Source: Gallionella straubiae
GTDB taxonomy: Bacteria > Pseudomonadota > Gammaproteobacteria > Burkholderiales > Gallionellaceae
Direction: 5' to 3'
NCBI RefSeq assembly: GCF_051257895.1
Contig: NZ_CP194331.1
Coordinates: forward strand, 124,001-188,000
DNA length: 64,000 nt
Positions within the stretch are counted from its first letter, which is position 1, and each line of letters starts with the position of its first letter. Below, in pieces: positions 9,501 to 17,888 of this stretch. Made by a program: the position numbers and the translations under genes. Below the pieces are notes generated by a model. It worked only from the letters and a program-made list of their open reading frames with translations, had not been told where the DNA came from and did no database searches.

Positions 9501-10326
9501 CGACCATCATCACCTGTATGCCTCACGCGAGGAGGACAAGATCACGTTCCGTGATATCCAGGTACAGCCGCGCAAGATCATTACCGCGCCAACCTGGTCG
9601 GGGATCGAGTCCGAGCATGTGTCGTATACCGCGGGTTACACCAATATTCATGAGCACATCCCGTTCCGCACCCTGACCGGCCGGGCTCACTTCTACCAGG
9701 ATCACGAGTGGTTCCAGGACTTCGGCGAGACTTTCTGTGTGTACCGTCCGCCGCAAGACTTGAAGTCGTTCAAGAACGTGCCGGCTAACATCCTGCAAAA
9801 GCCGCATCTCAAGCTCAGGTTCATCACGCCGCATGGCAAGTGGGGTATCCACTCGAGCTATCAGGATACCCTGCGTATGTTGACGCTGTTCCGCGGCGGT
9901 CCTCATATCTGGATCTCTGAACTGGATGCGCAGCAGGTCGGGATCAAGGACAACGATTGGGTGGAGCTGGTCAACAGCAACGGCGCCAGCATGTGCCGTG
10001 CGGTGATTTCGCAGCGTATCCCGCGCGGTGCGTCGGTGATGCACCACTCCCAGGAGAAGAACGTGAACGTGCCGGGATCGGTTACCACCAACAAACGTGC
10101 CGGTACCCACAATGCGCTGACGCGGGTCATCATGAAACCGACCAACATGGTCGGCGGTTATGTGCAACTGGCCTACGGCTTCAATTACTACGGTACGGTG
10201 GGATGCAACCGCGATACCGAGATCATCCTGCGCAAGGTGGAGGATCAGGACATCGACTGGCTGGAGCGTCCGCTTACCCCGGAACGGGAAGCGCATCGCA
10301 ACCCACCCGGAGTCGGCAAGCGCTGA
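6565..10326 (+). CDS. narG: Respiratory nitrate reductase, molybdopterin catalytic subunit NarG
   Basis: Cytoplasm-facing catalytic subunit of membrane-bound nitrate reductase, 1253 residues, close to the family length. The FS0 [4Fe-4S] ligands are present in the usual order (His50, Cys54, Cys58, Cys93). The Mo ligand is Asp223 in FYDWYCDLP, equivalent to Asp222 of mature E. coli NarG, and the block GEQTDVPESADWYNSSYI follows. No cleavable Tat signal is seen, as expected for the cytoplasmic enzyme. The Shine-Dalgarno (AGGAG near 6551) supports this start. narHJI follow immediately. The presence of NarJ and a b-haem NarI, and the NarG-type N-terminus, favour nitrate reduction over a nitrite oxidoreductase. 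Confidence 0.97.
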   Translation: MSHFLDRLKFFEKIKETFSNGHGIVTNEDRQWEQAYRTRWQHDKIVRSTHGVNCTGGCSWKIFVKNGLVSYEVQQTDYPRTREDLPNHEPRGCQRGASFSWYLYSPHRIKHPLVRGRLLDLYRAERKSGKDPVDAWAAIQADPNKRKQYVHVRGLGGFVRAKWDEVNEIIAAANIYTIKKWGPDRIFGFSPIPAMSQISYASGARYLSLIGGVCGSFYDWYCDLPAASPQTWGEQTDVPESADWYNSSYIIVTGSSLPTTRTPDAHFAVEARYNGTKIIAMSPDYGEHVKLSDLWMPVNPGTDSAAFLAFGHVALKEFLVDKQDPYFQEYNRKYTDMPIQVMLRKEGDAYVSDRCLRASDFAGNLGESNNPEWKTIVYDEKSKTFVAPNGSIGFRWGEEGKWNLLPKNGASQQEIMAELTCINSKDAVVSVGFPHFAHGEDSLLFRNVPARKLKLASGEEVLVTSVFDLQVAQYGIDRGLGGGNVAKDYNDANVAYTPAWASKVTGIKAMDIERTGREFAKNASQTHGKSMVIMGAAINHWYHNDMTYRGVMNLLHICGCVGQSGGGWAHYVGQEKLRPQAGWAPIAFALDWQRPPRQMNSTSYWYFHTDQWRYETVKAEDITSPAGRNKNAKEGYSIADYNVAAVRMGWLPGFPQWNANSLDLADEAAKAGATDEAGVANYVAGKLKSGAMDISFADPDADINWPRNIFVWRGNLIGTSGKGQQYFLKHLLGAQNNVLQEGGDGNDNKLVKWRDEGPAGKLDLFVDINFRLNSTGAYSDIVLPTATWYEKNDLNTTDMHPFIHPLSEAVSPGWDSKSDWQIFKELARVFSGLAAKHLGTRKDAVIWPMQHDSAAELAQPFGQVKDWHKGECEPIPGKTMPFIKLVERDYGSIYNKYIAIGPLMVKLGNNVKGIDWNTEAEYEELKLCNYTVRVPGVSYGMPSLEEDISVCDAVMRMAPETCGPVAHKSWSALSKKTGIDHHHLYASREEDKITFRDIQVQPRKIITAPTWSGIESEHVSYTAGYTNIHEHIPFRTLTGRAHFYQDHEWFQDFGETFCVYRPPQDLKSFKNVPANILQKPHLKLRFITPHGKWGIHSSYQDTLRMLTLFRGGPHIWISELDAQQVGIKDNDWVELVNSNGASMCRAVISQRIPRGASVMHHSQEKNVNVPGSVTTNKRAGTHNALTRVIMKPTNMVGGYVQLAYGFNYYGTVGCNRDTEIILRKVEDQDIDWLERPLTPEREAHRNPPGVGKR

Positions 10327-10361
10327 TCGTCACGTGAATTAGGATAAATTAGGAGAAACTC

Positions 10362-11909
10362 ATGAAAGTACGTGCACAATTCGCATTCATTTTTAGCCTG
10401 GACAAGTGTATCGGTTGCCACACCTGTTCGGTAACGTGCAAAAACACGTGGACCAACCGCAAGGGCGTGGAATATGTCTGGTTCAACAACGTCGAATCCA
10501 AACCCGGCATCGGTTACCCCAAGGATTGGGAGAACCAGGAAAAGTGGCGGGGCGGCTGGACGCTGGTCAACGGCAAGTTGGAACTGAGGTCTGGCGGGCG
10601 CGCATCGCGGCTGCTGAACATCTTCTCCAACCCGGATCTGCCGCAGATTGACGATTATTACGAGCCGTTCACCTACAACTACGCGCGCCTGCAGAACGCG
10701 CCGCTGTCCGAGGCGACGCCTACCGCCCGCCCGCTCTCGCAGATCACCGGTCAGCCCATCGAGAAGATCAACTGGGGGCCGAACTGGGAAGACATCATGG
10801 CCGGCGCATGGGAAGACCGCAGTGTGGACAAGAACATGGATGGTGTCGGACGGGAGATTTATGGCCAGTTCGAGCAGACCTTCCATACCTATTTGCCGCG
10901 CATCTGCAACCACTGCCTGAATCCCGCGTGCGTGGCTTCCTGCCCTTCCGGTTCGCTCTACAAGCGTGAAGAAGACGGCATCGTGCTCGCCGACCAGGAC
11001 AAGTGCCGCGGCTGGCGTTTCTGCATGAGCTCATGCCCGTACAAGAAGGTGTACTACAACTGGGAATCCGGCAAGGCCGAAAAATGCATCGCCTGCTACC
11101 CGCGCGTCGAATCCGGCATGCCGACGATCTGCTCCGAATCCTGCGTCGGGCGTATCCGCTACAACGGCATCATCCTCTATGACGCCGACCGTATCTCGGA
11201 ACTGGCCAGCACGCAGAACCCGCAAGATCTGTATGAAGCGCAGTGCAAGATATTCCTCAACCCCAACGATCCTGCAGTGATTGCCGCCGCTCAGGCAGAA
11301 GGCATCAGCAAGGACTGGATCGTAGCCGCACAGAAATCGCCGATCTACAAGATGGCGATTGACTGGAAGATCGCCTTCCCGCTGCATCCGGAATTCCGTA
11401 CGTTGCCGATGGTGTGGTATGTGCCGCCGCTGTCTCCGGTGCAGACCGCAATCGAACAGGGCAAGCTGAAAACCGGTGCGGATGGCGTGATCCCGCTGGC
11501 CAGCGAGTTGCGCGTGCCGGTCAAGTACCTGGCCAACCTGATGACTGCGGGCAAGGAAGCGCCGATCGTGAGCGCCCTGAATCGCATGATTGCGATGCGC
11601 AGCTACCAGCGCATGAAACGCGTGGAAGGTGTGGTCAATACGGCTGCCCTCGAGGCTGCAGGCATCACCGAGGAGATCGCGCAGGATATGTACCGTTACC
11701 TCGCGATTGCCAACTACGAAGACCGCTTCGTCATCCCCACCGGCCACGAAGAGGAGCGCCTGGACGATGCCCACGGCTTCCAGGGTCAGAACGGGTTCAG
11801 CTTCGGCAACACTTCCTCGACCGGTATCAGCAAGGTCACGCTGTTCCCGCGGCGCCGTCTGGAGTCGATGGAACCCAGGGAAAAAGCGCCGCTCGCGGGC
11901 GACCGTTAA
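10362..11909 (+). CDS. narH: Respiratory nitrate reductase, iron-sulfur subunit NarH
   Basis: Electron-transfer subunit of 515 residues carrying four clusters. The first cysteine group is Cys16, Cys19, Cys22 and Cys26, the same numbering as in E. coli. A second group starts at Cys182 (CNHCLNPACVASCP). A third reads CRGWRFCMSSCP from Cys215, with Trp218 replacing a cysteine, the hallmark of the [3Fe-4S] cluster. The last is CIACYPRVESGMPTICSESC. It passes electrons from NarI haems to NarG. RBS-like AGGAGA lies upstream, and the gap to narJ is only 9 bp. Length and motif order are fully normal. Confidence 0.97.
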   Translation: MKVRAQFAFIFSLDKCIGCHTCSVTCKNTWTNRKGVEYVWFNNVESKPGIGYPKDWENQEKWRGGWTLVNGKLELRSGGRASRLLNIFSNPDLPQIDDYYEPFTYNYARLQNAPLSEATPTARPLSQITGQPIEKINWGPNWEDIMAGAWEDRSVDKNMDGVGREIYGQFEQTFHTYLPRICNHCLNPACVASCPSGSLYKREEDGIVLADQDKCRGWRFCMSSCPYKKVYYNWESGKAEKCIACYPRVESGMPTICSESCVGRIRYNGIILYDADRISELASTQNPQDLYEAQCKIFLNPNDPAVIAAAQAEGISKDWIVAAQKSPIYKMAIDWKIAFPLHPEFRTLPMVWYVPPLSPVQTAIEQGKLKTGADGVIPLASELRVPVKYLANLMTAGKEAPIVSALNRMIAMRSYQRMKRVEGVVNTAALEAAGITEEIAQDMYRYLAIANYEDRFVIPTGHEEERLDDAHGFQGQNGFSFGNTSSTGISKVTLFPRRRLESMEPREKAPLAGDR

Positions 11910-11918
11910 GGAGAAATC

Positions 11919-12449
11919 ATGCAAACTTATAAAATCCTATCGGCGCTGCTGGAATATCCGGAAGAGGAGTTGATCGACAACCTGCCGGAAATCCGCTCTA
12001 TCGTTGATCAAAGTACAAGCATCGATGATGGGGAACGGGCAGTCTTGCGGAAATTTCTCGATTACCTGGGGAGCATGCCGCTGACAGAAGCGCAGGTGAA
12101 CTATGTGAACACTTTTGACAGGACTGCAGAGCACAGCCTGCACCTGACACACCATTTGTTTGGCGATGATGACGACAGGAACCGCGGCCCTGCGCTGATC
12201 GACCTGGGAGAGATGTTCAAGGACTACGGCGTAAAGACGGTGACCAACGAGTTGCCGGACTATCTGCCGCTGCTCCTGGAATTCACCTCTTACCTGGACA
12301 GCAATGAAGCGACGGTATTCCTGTCCGATGTCCACAAGGTGCTGAATATTCTGGCCGGAAATCTGGCCAAGGCCGAAAGCCCTTATGCTCCGCTGATTTC
12401 CATGATCGAGAGCCGGGCTACGCTGACTCGTCTGACTGCTTTAACCTAA
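11919..12449 (+). CDS. narJ: Nitrate reductase assembly chaperone NarJ (molybdenum cofactor insertion)
   Basis: TorD/NarJ-like all-helical chaperone of 176 residues that assists cofactor insertion into NarG before membrane attachment. Recognised by position between narH and narI, by the N-terminal YKILSALLEYPEEELIDNLP pattern and by the central HLTHHLFGDDDDRNRGPALI, which matches the conserved Y/F-E-HLxGDSxxRGxAM region. It is shorter than the E. coli protein (236), lacking much of the usual C-terminal tail. An AAGGAG Shine-Dalgarno precedes the start. Confidence 0.9.
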   Translation: MQTYKILSALLEYPEEELIDNLPEIRSIVDQSTSIDDGERAVLRKFLDYLGSMPLTEAQVNYVNTFDRTAEHSLHLTHHLFGDDDDRNRGPALIDLGEMFKDYGVKTVTNELPDYLPLLLEFTSYLDSNEATVFLSDVHKVLNILAGNLAKAESPYAPLISMIESRATLTRLTALT

Positions 12450-12459
12450 GGAGAATGAA

Positions 12460-13206
12460 ATGCATGATTCAGTTTTTACTCTAAACAATTTGCTGTTCGG
12501 CGTGTATCCGTATGTCTGCCTTACGGTGTTCTGGATTGGCAGCTGGCTGCGCTTCGACCGCGAGCAATACGGTTGGAAGGCAGATTCCACGCAATTGCTT
12601 TCCAAACCCAATATGCGTCTGGCTAGCAACTTCTTCCACTTTGGTGTGATCGCCATTTTCGGCGGCCACTTCGTGGGATTGTTGACACCGCATGCCGTGT
12701 TCCAGGTGCTTATGGATGACATGTCGCACCAATATGTGGCTATCACCGCAGGCACCATCTTCGGCCTTTGTGCCCTGTTTGGGGGCGTTATCCTGTGGTT
12801 CCGGCGCTTCGGCAATCCGCGCATTTCGCTGACCAGCCGCTGGGCGGACAAGTTTGTCCTGACTTGGGTGATGCTTACGCTGATTCTCGGCCTGCTGACC
12901 ATTCCGGTATCCATCGGCCACGCCGGCCACGGTGACCCCCGCGTGGTGACGGCCATGGCGGAATGGATCCAGAGTATTGTCTATCTCTATCCAAGCCCGC
13001 AATACCTGGAAGGCGTTGACACCATCTTCAAGCTGCACGTATTGGCCGGCATGACGGTGTTCCTGATCTTCCCGTTCACCCGTCTGGTGCATATCTGGAG
13101 CATGCCGTTCGGTTACCTGGCTCGCGCATACCAGATCGTGCGCTCCAAGAAGGTGAAGTATCAGGAAATCAACAGGTACGACCTCGGCAAGCCGGCAGAT
13201 TATTAA
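12460..13206 (+). CDS. narI: Respiratory nitrate reductase, cytochrome b membrane subunit NarI
   Basis: Quinol-oxidising membrane anchor of 248 residues with five predicted helices. The haem-ligand histidines are seen as His60 and His70 (FHFGVIAIFGGHFVG) and His193 and His211 (KLHVLAG and RLVHIWS); the spacings of 10 and 18 equal those of E. coli NarI. It completes narGHJI and passes electrons from quinol to NarH. An AAGGAG Shine-Dalgarno lies just before the ATG. The operon ends here, since a hairpin follows and the next gene is a separate carbonic anhydrase. Confidence 0.95.
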   Translation: MHDSVFTLNNLLFGVYPYVCLTVFWIGSWLRFDREQYGWKADSTQLLSKPNMRLASNFFHFGVIAIFGGHFVGLLTPHAVFQVLMDDMSHQYVAITAGTIFGLCALFGGVILWFRRFGNPRISLTSRWADKFVLTWVMLTLILGLLTIPVSIGHAGHGDPRVVTAMAEWIQSIVYLYPSPQYLEGVDTIFKLHVLAGMTVFLIFPFTRLVHIWSMPFGYLARAYQIVRSKKVKYQEINRYDLGKPADY

Positions 13207-13241
13207 TAGGTTGCTGGCACCACCGTTGTCACTTAGCCTTC

Positions 13242-13279
13242 GCGCTGCCCGATCGTTCATTTATACGGAAGGGCAGCGC
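13242..13279 (+). terminator. Hairpin after narI
   Basis: GCGCTGCCC at 13242-13250 and GGGCAGCGC at 13271-13279 are perfect 9-bp complements with a 20-base loop, 36 bp behind the narI stop. There is no T-run, so it may end or stabilise the nar transcript rather than act as an intrinsic terminator. Confidence 0.4.
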
Positions 13280-13366
13280 CCCCTGCCATGATGGTGATCC
13301 ACGTTGCGATTCGTGCTGCGACTCGCCGGTTCATGAGCATCATTCATCAATGACAACAACTGCAAT

Positions 13367-14080
13367 ATGCGTGACGTAAACATATTTCTGAAGGGCTTCA
13401 GGCGCTTTCAGCATCATTACTTCGACCGGAATCCTGAACTTTTCGACCGGTTGTTCAGAGAAGGGCAGCGCCCGCGGGCACTGATGGTGGCCTGTTGTGA
13501 TTCTCGCTGCGACCCCGGGGTGCTGACCGACAGCGAGCCGGGCGACATGTTTGTGGTACGCAATGTCGCCAACCTCGTCCCGCCATATATCCAGGCGACT
13601 TCCTATGCCGGAACCACTTCCGCCATTGCGTTTGCGATATGCAACCTGGCGGTGGAGCATGTGATCGTCATGGGGCACGCCAAATGCGGCGGTATCCGTG
13701 CGCTGATGGAAGACAAGACCCCTACGTTCGACGAGGAACAACTCATCGCAAAATGGCTCGGAATCGCCGCCGATGCCCGGCAACAGGTGTTGAAGGAGCT
13801 GCCGGGAAGATCGCGGGAAATCCAGACGCGTGCCTGCGAGCAGGCGTCCATCCTCAAGTCGCTGGAAAACCTGATGTCCTACCCGTGGGTCAGTCGGCGC
13901 GTGAACGATGGTACATTGGCGCTGCATGGCTGGTATTTCGACATGGAAAACGGAACGCTGATGCAATACGACAGTGACGCCGGGGAATTCCGTGTAATAG
14001 ACTTGCGTCTCGAAGGGTCGGAGGGGGCGCTCCAACCGCAACGCCTGTTCGAAAATTGGGAATCAAACCCGCCGCCATAA
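13367..14080 (+). CDS. can: Beta-class carbonic anhydrase
   Basis: Zinc enzyme interconverting CO2 and bicarbonate, 237 residues. The Zn ligands are Cys43, His104 and Cys107 (ACCDSR and GHAKCGG). The conserved Asp45-Arg47 dyad is intact, so the enzyme should be active. The protein is cytosolic, with no signal peptide. It stands alone between narI and hfq, with a hairpin on each side, so it is probably a single-gene unit. Bicarbonate supply is relevant because this genome also encodes biotin-dependent carboxylation further along, plus a gamma-class homologue at about 36.6-37.2 kb. No strong Shine-Dalgarno is visible at this start. Confidence 0.92.
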   Translation: MRDVNIFLKGFRRFQHHYFDRNPELFDRLFREGQRPRALMVACCDSRCDPGVLTDSEPGDMFVVRNVANLVPPYIQATSYAGTTSAIAFAICNLAVEHVIVMGHAKCGGIRALMEDKTPTFDEEQLIAKWLGIAADARQQVLKELPGRSREIQTRACEQASILKSLENLMSYPWVSRRVNDGTLALHGWYFDMENGTLMQYDSDAGEFRVIDLRLEGSEGALQPQRLFENWESNPPP

Positions 14081-14157
14081 AGCTGCGCAAGGTTTTCTGC
14101 CGGCAGTTCTATAGCGTCGCTCCACAATGCGCCCACCACTATCGCGGTATCGCCGGC

Positions 14158-14182
14158 CACCCTGTTAAAAACGGGGTGTTTT
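14158..14182 (+). terminator. Probable terminator after carbonic anhydrase
   Basis: CACCCT at 14158-14163 pairs with GGGGTG at 14173-14178 (one G-U pair), and four T follow. It is a short but plausible intrinsic terminator placed between can and the hfq promoter. Confidence 0.45.
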
Positions 14183-14203
14183 GCCGACTTTTGGACAAAC
14201 CTG

Positions 14204-14232
14204 TTCACAGTTGCGCCGGAATCCAGTAAAGT
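14204..14232 (+). promoter_or_regulatory. Candidate sigma-70 promoter of hfq
   Basis: TTCACA at 14204-14209 and TAAAGT at 14227-14232 are separated by exactly 17 bases and lie 33 bp before the hfq ATG. The -35 box matches 5 of 6 consensus bases and the -10 box 4 of 6. Confidence 0.45.
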
Positions 14233-14265
14233 GCCATCCCGTTCCTAACTGATAAGAGCAATAAT

Positions 14266-14502
14266 ATGAGTGCAAAAGGACAACAGCTTCAAGACCCGTT
14301 TCTCAATGCGCTGCGCAAGGAGCATGTGCAGGTCGCAATTTACCTAGTGAACGGCATCAAGCTGCAAGGCCAGGTCGAATCATTCGACCAGTATGTGGTG
14401 TTGCTGAAAAACACCCTTACGCAGATGGTTTACAAGCACGCCATTTCCACCATCGTTCCGGCACGCGCGGTCAACATTTCCTACGACGACTCCGCCGAGT
14501 AA
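14266..14502 (+). CDS. hfq: RNA chaperone Hfq
   Basis: Hexameric Sm-like RNA chaperone of 78 residues that pairs small RNAs with mRNAs. The N-terminal KGQQLQDPFLNALRKE, the Sm1 region VQVAIYLVNGIKLQGQVESF and the Sm2 YKHAISTIVPAR with the diagnostic YKHA motif are all intact. The acidic tail is short, as is usual in betaproteobacteria. Its stop shares a base with the hflX start (TAATG), and this cluster with hflXKC is a conserved proteobacterial arrangement. Confidence 0.97.
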   Translation: MSAKGQQLQDPFLNALRKEHVQVAIYLVNGIKLQGQVESFDQYVVLLKNTLTQMVYKHAISTIVPARAVNISYDDSAE

Positions 14503-15626
14503 TGCAGCAAGACTCCGCGGGGGCCGAGGCCGCAGTCCTGGTCAGCATCGATTTCGGCGAGAACGACTACAGCGAGAGCCTGGCGGAACTGGGCCTGCTG
14601 GCCGAAACGGCCGGAGTGCGCACGCTGGCTGTCATCAAGGGGAGGCGGCAGCACCCCGATGCGGCGCTGTTTGCGGGTAGCGGTAAGGTGCAGGAAATCG
14701 CCGAACTCGTCGAGCGCATGGAAGTTCCGCTCGTCATCTTCAATCATGACCTTTCCCCCGCGCAGATGCGCAACCTGACCAACCGGCTGAATACGCGCGT
14801 CATCGACCGTACCATGCTGATCCTGGATATTTTTGCGCAACGCGCGCAAAGCCATGAAGGCAAGGTTCAGGTCGAGCTGGCGCAGCTCAAATATCTCGCC
14901 ACACGCCTGGTCGGCATGAATCAGGGCATGGGGCAGCAGAAACATGCCGTGGGCGCGCGCGGTCCCGGCGAAACCAAGCTGGAGCTGGATCGGCGCAAGC
15001 TGGACAAACGCGTCCATCTGCTGAAAGAGCGCCTGGAGAAGCTCAAGCACCAGCGTGTCGTACAGCGCCGTGCACGCAGCCGCGCCGATGTGCTTTCGGT
15101 ATCCATCGTCGGTTACACCAATGCGGGCAAATCCACGCTGTTCAACAGACTGACCCGCGCCGATGTCTATGTAGCCGACCAGCTGTTCGCCACGCTGGAT
15201 ACTACCTCGCGCCGCATGCATACTGAGGGGACGGGCGAGATTGTGGTGTCGGATACCGTCGGTTTTATCCGCCATTTGCCCCATTCGCTGGTTGCGGCAT
15301 TCCGTAGCACGCTGGAAGAGACTATACAGGCCGATCTGTTGCTGCATGTGGTGGATGCCAATAACGCCATCCGCGATGATCAGATTGCCGAGGTGAACAA
15401 GGTGCTCGCGGAGATAGGCGCGGCGGATATTCCGCAGGTTCTGGTGCTCAATAAAATCGACTTGCAGGACCTTCCGCCGAGCGTGCAGCGTGACGATTAT
15501 GGTAGAATCGCCCGCGTTTTCCTGAGCGCCAGGAGCGGCGCTGGGCTGGATGGTTTGCGGCTTGCCTTGGCTGAGGCCAAGGCCGCGCGTCAGGCTGCAG
15601 AAGCAACTAAATCAACCACACAGTGA
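14502..15626 (+). CDS. hflX: GTPase HflX, ribosome-associated
   Basis: GTPase of 374 residues that splits stalled or heat-damaged ribosomes. The N-terminal HflX domain has the glycine-rich loop GARGPGETKLELDRR. The G domain has the P-loop GYTNAGKST (about residue 204), DTVGFI (G3) and NKIDL (G4). Start and hfq stop overlap by one base, implying translational coupling. Family length is normal and nothing looks damaged. Confidence 0.95.
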   Translation: MQQDSAGAEAAVLVSIDFGENDYSESLAELGLLAETAGVRTLAVIKGRRQHPDAALFAGSGKVQEIAELVERMEVPLVIFNHDLSPAQMRNLTNRLNTRVIDRTMLILDIFAQRAQSHEGKVQVELAQLKYLATRLVGMNQGMGQQKHAVGARGPGETKLELDRRKLDKRVHLLKERLEKLKHQRVVQRRARSRADVLSVSIVGYTNAGKSTLFNRLTRADVYVADQLFATLDTTSRRMHTEGTGEIVVSDTVGFIRHLPHSLVAAFRSTLEETIQADLLLHVVDANNAIRDDQIAEVNKVLAEIGAADIPQVLVLNKIDLQDLPPSVQRDDYGRIARVFLSARSGAGLDGLRLALAEAKAARQAAEATKSTTQ

Positions 15627-15635
15627 GTGCAAATT

Positions 15636-16814
15636 ATGGGATTGAACGATCCGCAATGGGGTAAAAAGAACAGCGGCGGCCCGCCCGACCTGGAAGAATT
15701 GCTGCGCAAGCTCAACGAGAGAGTTGCATCCATGATGGGCGGCAAGGGCGGAGAAGGCAAGTCCGGTGGCAATGAATCGCCAAAGGGATTCGGCGGAGGC
15801 ATCGGCCTGATCGTCGCGATTGCCGCGCTGATCTGGCTGGGCAGCGGCTTTTATATCGTCGATGCCAGCCAGCGCGGCATAGTGCTGCGCTTCGGCAAGT
15901 TGGTCGAGACGACCCAGCCGGGCCCGCGCTGGCATTTGCCGTTCCCGGTCGAAACGGTGGAAATCGTCAACCTGAGCCAGGTCCGGACCGTGGAAGTCGG
16001 CTATCGCGATAACGTCAAAAACAAGATGCTGAAAGAGTCGCTGATGCTGACCGACGACGAGAATATCATCGACATCCAGTTTGCGGTGCAGTACTTCCTG
16101 AGCGATCCGGCCGACTACCTGTTCAACAACCGCATGCCGGACGAAAACGTGCGCCAGGCGGCGGAAACCGCCATCCGCGAAGTGGTCGGCAAGAGCAAGA
16201 TGGACTTCGTGCTCTATGAAGGCCGCGAGCAGGTGGCTGCCGCGGCGACCAAGCTGATGCAGGATATCCTCGATCGTTACAAGTCCGGCATCCAGATCAG
16301 CAAGCTGACCATGCAGAATGCGCAGCCGCCCGAGCAGGTGCAGGCCGCCTTTGACGACGCGGTCAAGGCCGGTCAGGATCGTGAGCGGCAGAAAAACGAA
16401 GGGCAGGCTTACGCGAATGACGTGGTGCCGCGCGCGCGCGGTACGGCGGCGCGCCTGATCCAGGAGTCGGAAGGCTACAAGCAGAGCGTGATTGCCAATG
16501 CCGAGGGTGATGCCAGCCGCTTCAAGCAGATTCTCGTCGAATACGAAAAGGCGCCCAGCGTAACGCGGGAGCGCATGTATCTGGACATGATGCAGCAGGT
16601 GATGGGCAATATCAGCAAGGTGATGGTCGACCAGAAGAACGGCAACAGCCTGCTGTATTTGCCGCTGGACAAGCTGGTGGAAAGCACGCGCACCGCCGGT
16701 GGAGTAGCGGAGGCACTGACCGCTCCCGCTCCCGCCACTACGCAATCCAACGATAACACCGCGGCGCAACGCGCACGGGATTCGTTGCTCAGCCGCGACA
16801 GGGAGGCACGCTAA
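15636..16814 (+). CDS. hflK: FtsH protease modulator HflK
   Basis: Membrane-anchored SPFH/band-7 protein of 392 residues that forms a complex with HflC around the FtsH protease. The N-terminus MGLNDPQWGKK followed by a Gly-rich stretch and PPDLEELLRKLN is typical. One membrane helix lies at about residues 54-74 and an SPFH domain follows (ASQRGIVLRFGK). I place the start at ATG 15636; an upstream GTG at 15627 gives three extra residues. The stop abuts the hflC start without a gap. Confidence 0.95.
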   Translation: MGLNDPQWGKKNSGGPPDLEELLRKLNERVASMMGGKGGEGKSGGNESPKGFGGGIGLIVAIAALIWLGSGFYIVDASQRGIVLRFGKLVETTQPGPRWHLPFPVETVEIVNLSQVRTVEVGYRDNVKNKMLKESLMLTDDENIIDIQFAVQYFLSDPADYLFNNRMPDENVRQAAETAIREVVGKSKMDFVLYEGREQVAAAATKLMQDILDRYKSGIQISKLTMQNAQPPEQVQAAFDDAVKAGQDRERQKNEGQAYANDVVPRARGTAARLIQESEGYKQSVIANAEGDASRFKQILVEYEKAPSVTRERMYLDMMQQVMGNISKVMVDQKNGNSLLYLPLDKLVESTRTAGGVAEALTAPAPATTQSNDNTAAQRARDSLLSRDREAR

Positions 16815-17693
16815 ATGAACAAAAATATGGGCAACGTGTTGATCGGCGCGGTTGCCGCGCTGGTTCTGCTGGGAATGAGCGTGTTCGTGGTGGATCAGCG
16901 CCAGGACGCGATTGTGTTCCAGTTGGGCGAAGCGGTCAGCATCAAGACTGAACCTGGGCTTTACTTCAAGGTGCCGCTGATGCAGAACGTGCGCTATTTC
17001 GACTCGCGCATCCTCACCCTGGACACCGTGGAGCCGGAGCGCTTCATCACCGCGGAGAAGAAGAACGTGCTGGTGGATTCCTTCGTCAAGTGGCGCATCG
17101 TGGACGTGAAACAGTATTACGTCAGCGTGGGAGGCGACGAAGTACGCGCCAGGACGCGCCTACTGCAGACGGTGAATTCCAGCATGCGCGAGGAATTCGG
17201 CAAGCGCACCATTCACGAGGTCGTATCCGGTGAGCGCGAAAAAATCATGACGGTGCTGCGCGAAAAAACCGATAGCGATGCGCGCAAGATTGGCGTGCAG
17301 GTGCTGGACGTGCGCCTGAAGCGCGTCGACTTCCCGATCGAGATCAGCGAGTCGGTGTATCGCCGCATGGATGCGGAGCGCAAGCGCGTGGCTAACGAAC
17401 TACGCGCTTCCGGCGCGGCGGAAGGCGAGAAAATCAAGGCCGATGCCGACAAGCAGCGTGAGATCATCTTGGCAGAAGCCTACCGCACGGCGCAGAAAAC
17501 CAAGGGCGAGGGCGATGCCAAGGCGGCCTCCGTGTATGCCGCCGCGTTCGGCCGTAATCCGGAGTTTTATTCGTTCTACCGCAGCCTGGAAGCCTACCGG
17601 CAAAGCTTCAAGAACAAGAGTGACGTGATGGTGCTGGATCCGAGCTCGGCATTCTTCAAGTATCTGAAGAGCTCCGGCAAGGGCGGCAAGTAG
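16815..17693 (+). CDS. hflC: FtsH protease modulator HflC
   Basis: Partner of HflK, 292 residues, with one N-terminal membrane helix (about 7-27) and an SPFH domain (VVDQRQDAIVFQLGE). The C-terminal part contains the conserved FYSFYRSLEAYRQSF and DPSSAFFKYL patterns of HflC. Start directly follows hflK; stop overlaps the next GTG by one base. Confidence 0.95.
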   Translation: MNKNMGNVLIGAVAALVLLGMSVFVVDQRQDAIVFQLGEAVSIKTEPGLYFKVPLMQNVRYFDSRILTLDTVEPERFITAEKKNVLVDSFVKWRIVDVKQYYVSVGGDEVRARTRLLQTVNSSMREEFGKRTIHEVVSGEREKIMTVLREKTDSDARKIGVQVLDVRLKRVDFPIEISESVYRRMDAERKRVANELRASGAAEGEKIKADADKQREIILAEAYRTAQKTKGEGDAKAASVYAAAFGRNPEFYSFYRSLEAYRQSFKNKSDVMVLDPSSAFFKYLKSSGKGGK

Positions 17694-17878
17694 TGCTGGA
17701 ATACTGGCTGCTCGGTATTGCGATGATGCTGGTAATCGAAGGTCTGCTGCCATTCACGTTTCCCGACCTGTGGCGCGAGACCTTCCGCAAGATGATTGCG
17801 CTGACGAATGGGCAGCTGCGTTTCGCCGGCATCGTCTCGATGCTTTCGGGACTGATGCTGTTGTACTGGGTTAAATGA
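17693..17878 (+). CDS. DUF2065 small inner-membrane protein
   Basis: A 61-residue protein with two hydrophobic segments (about 5-20 and 42-59) and the conserved LVIEGLLPF..P..WR pattern of DUF2065 (YjeT family). It starts with GTG overlapping the hflC stop. Homologues sit at this position, between hflC and hisZ or purA, in many proteobacteria. Function is not known. Confidence 0.85.
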   Translation: MLEYWLLGIAMMLVIEGLLPFTFPDLWRETFRKMIALTNGQLRFAGIVSMLSGLMLLYWVK

Positions 17879-17888
17879 AAGTGCCGTA

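Noticed and set aside
6565..13206. Nitrite oxidoreductase (Nxr) instead of nitrate reductase
   Set aside because: The cluster has NarJ, a quinol-type b-haem NarI with the standard four histidines, NarK transporters and NarXL, and NarG/NarH residue spacing matches respiratory nitrate reductase.
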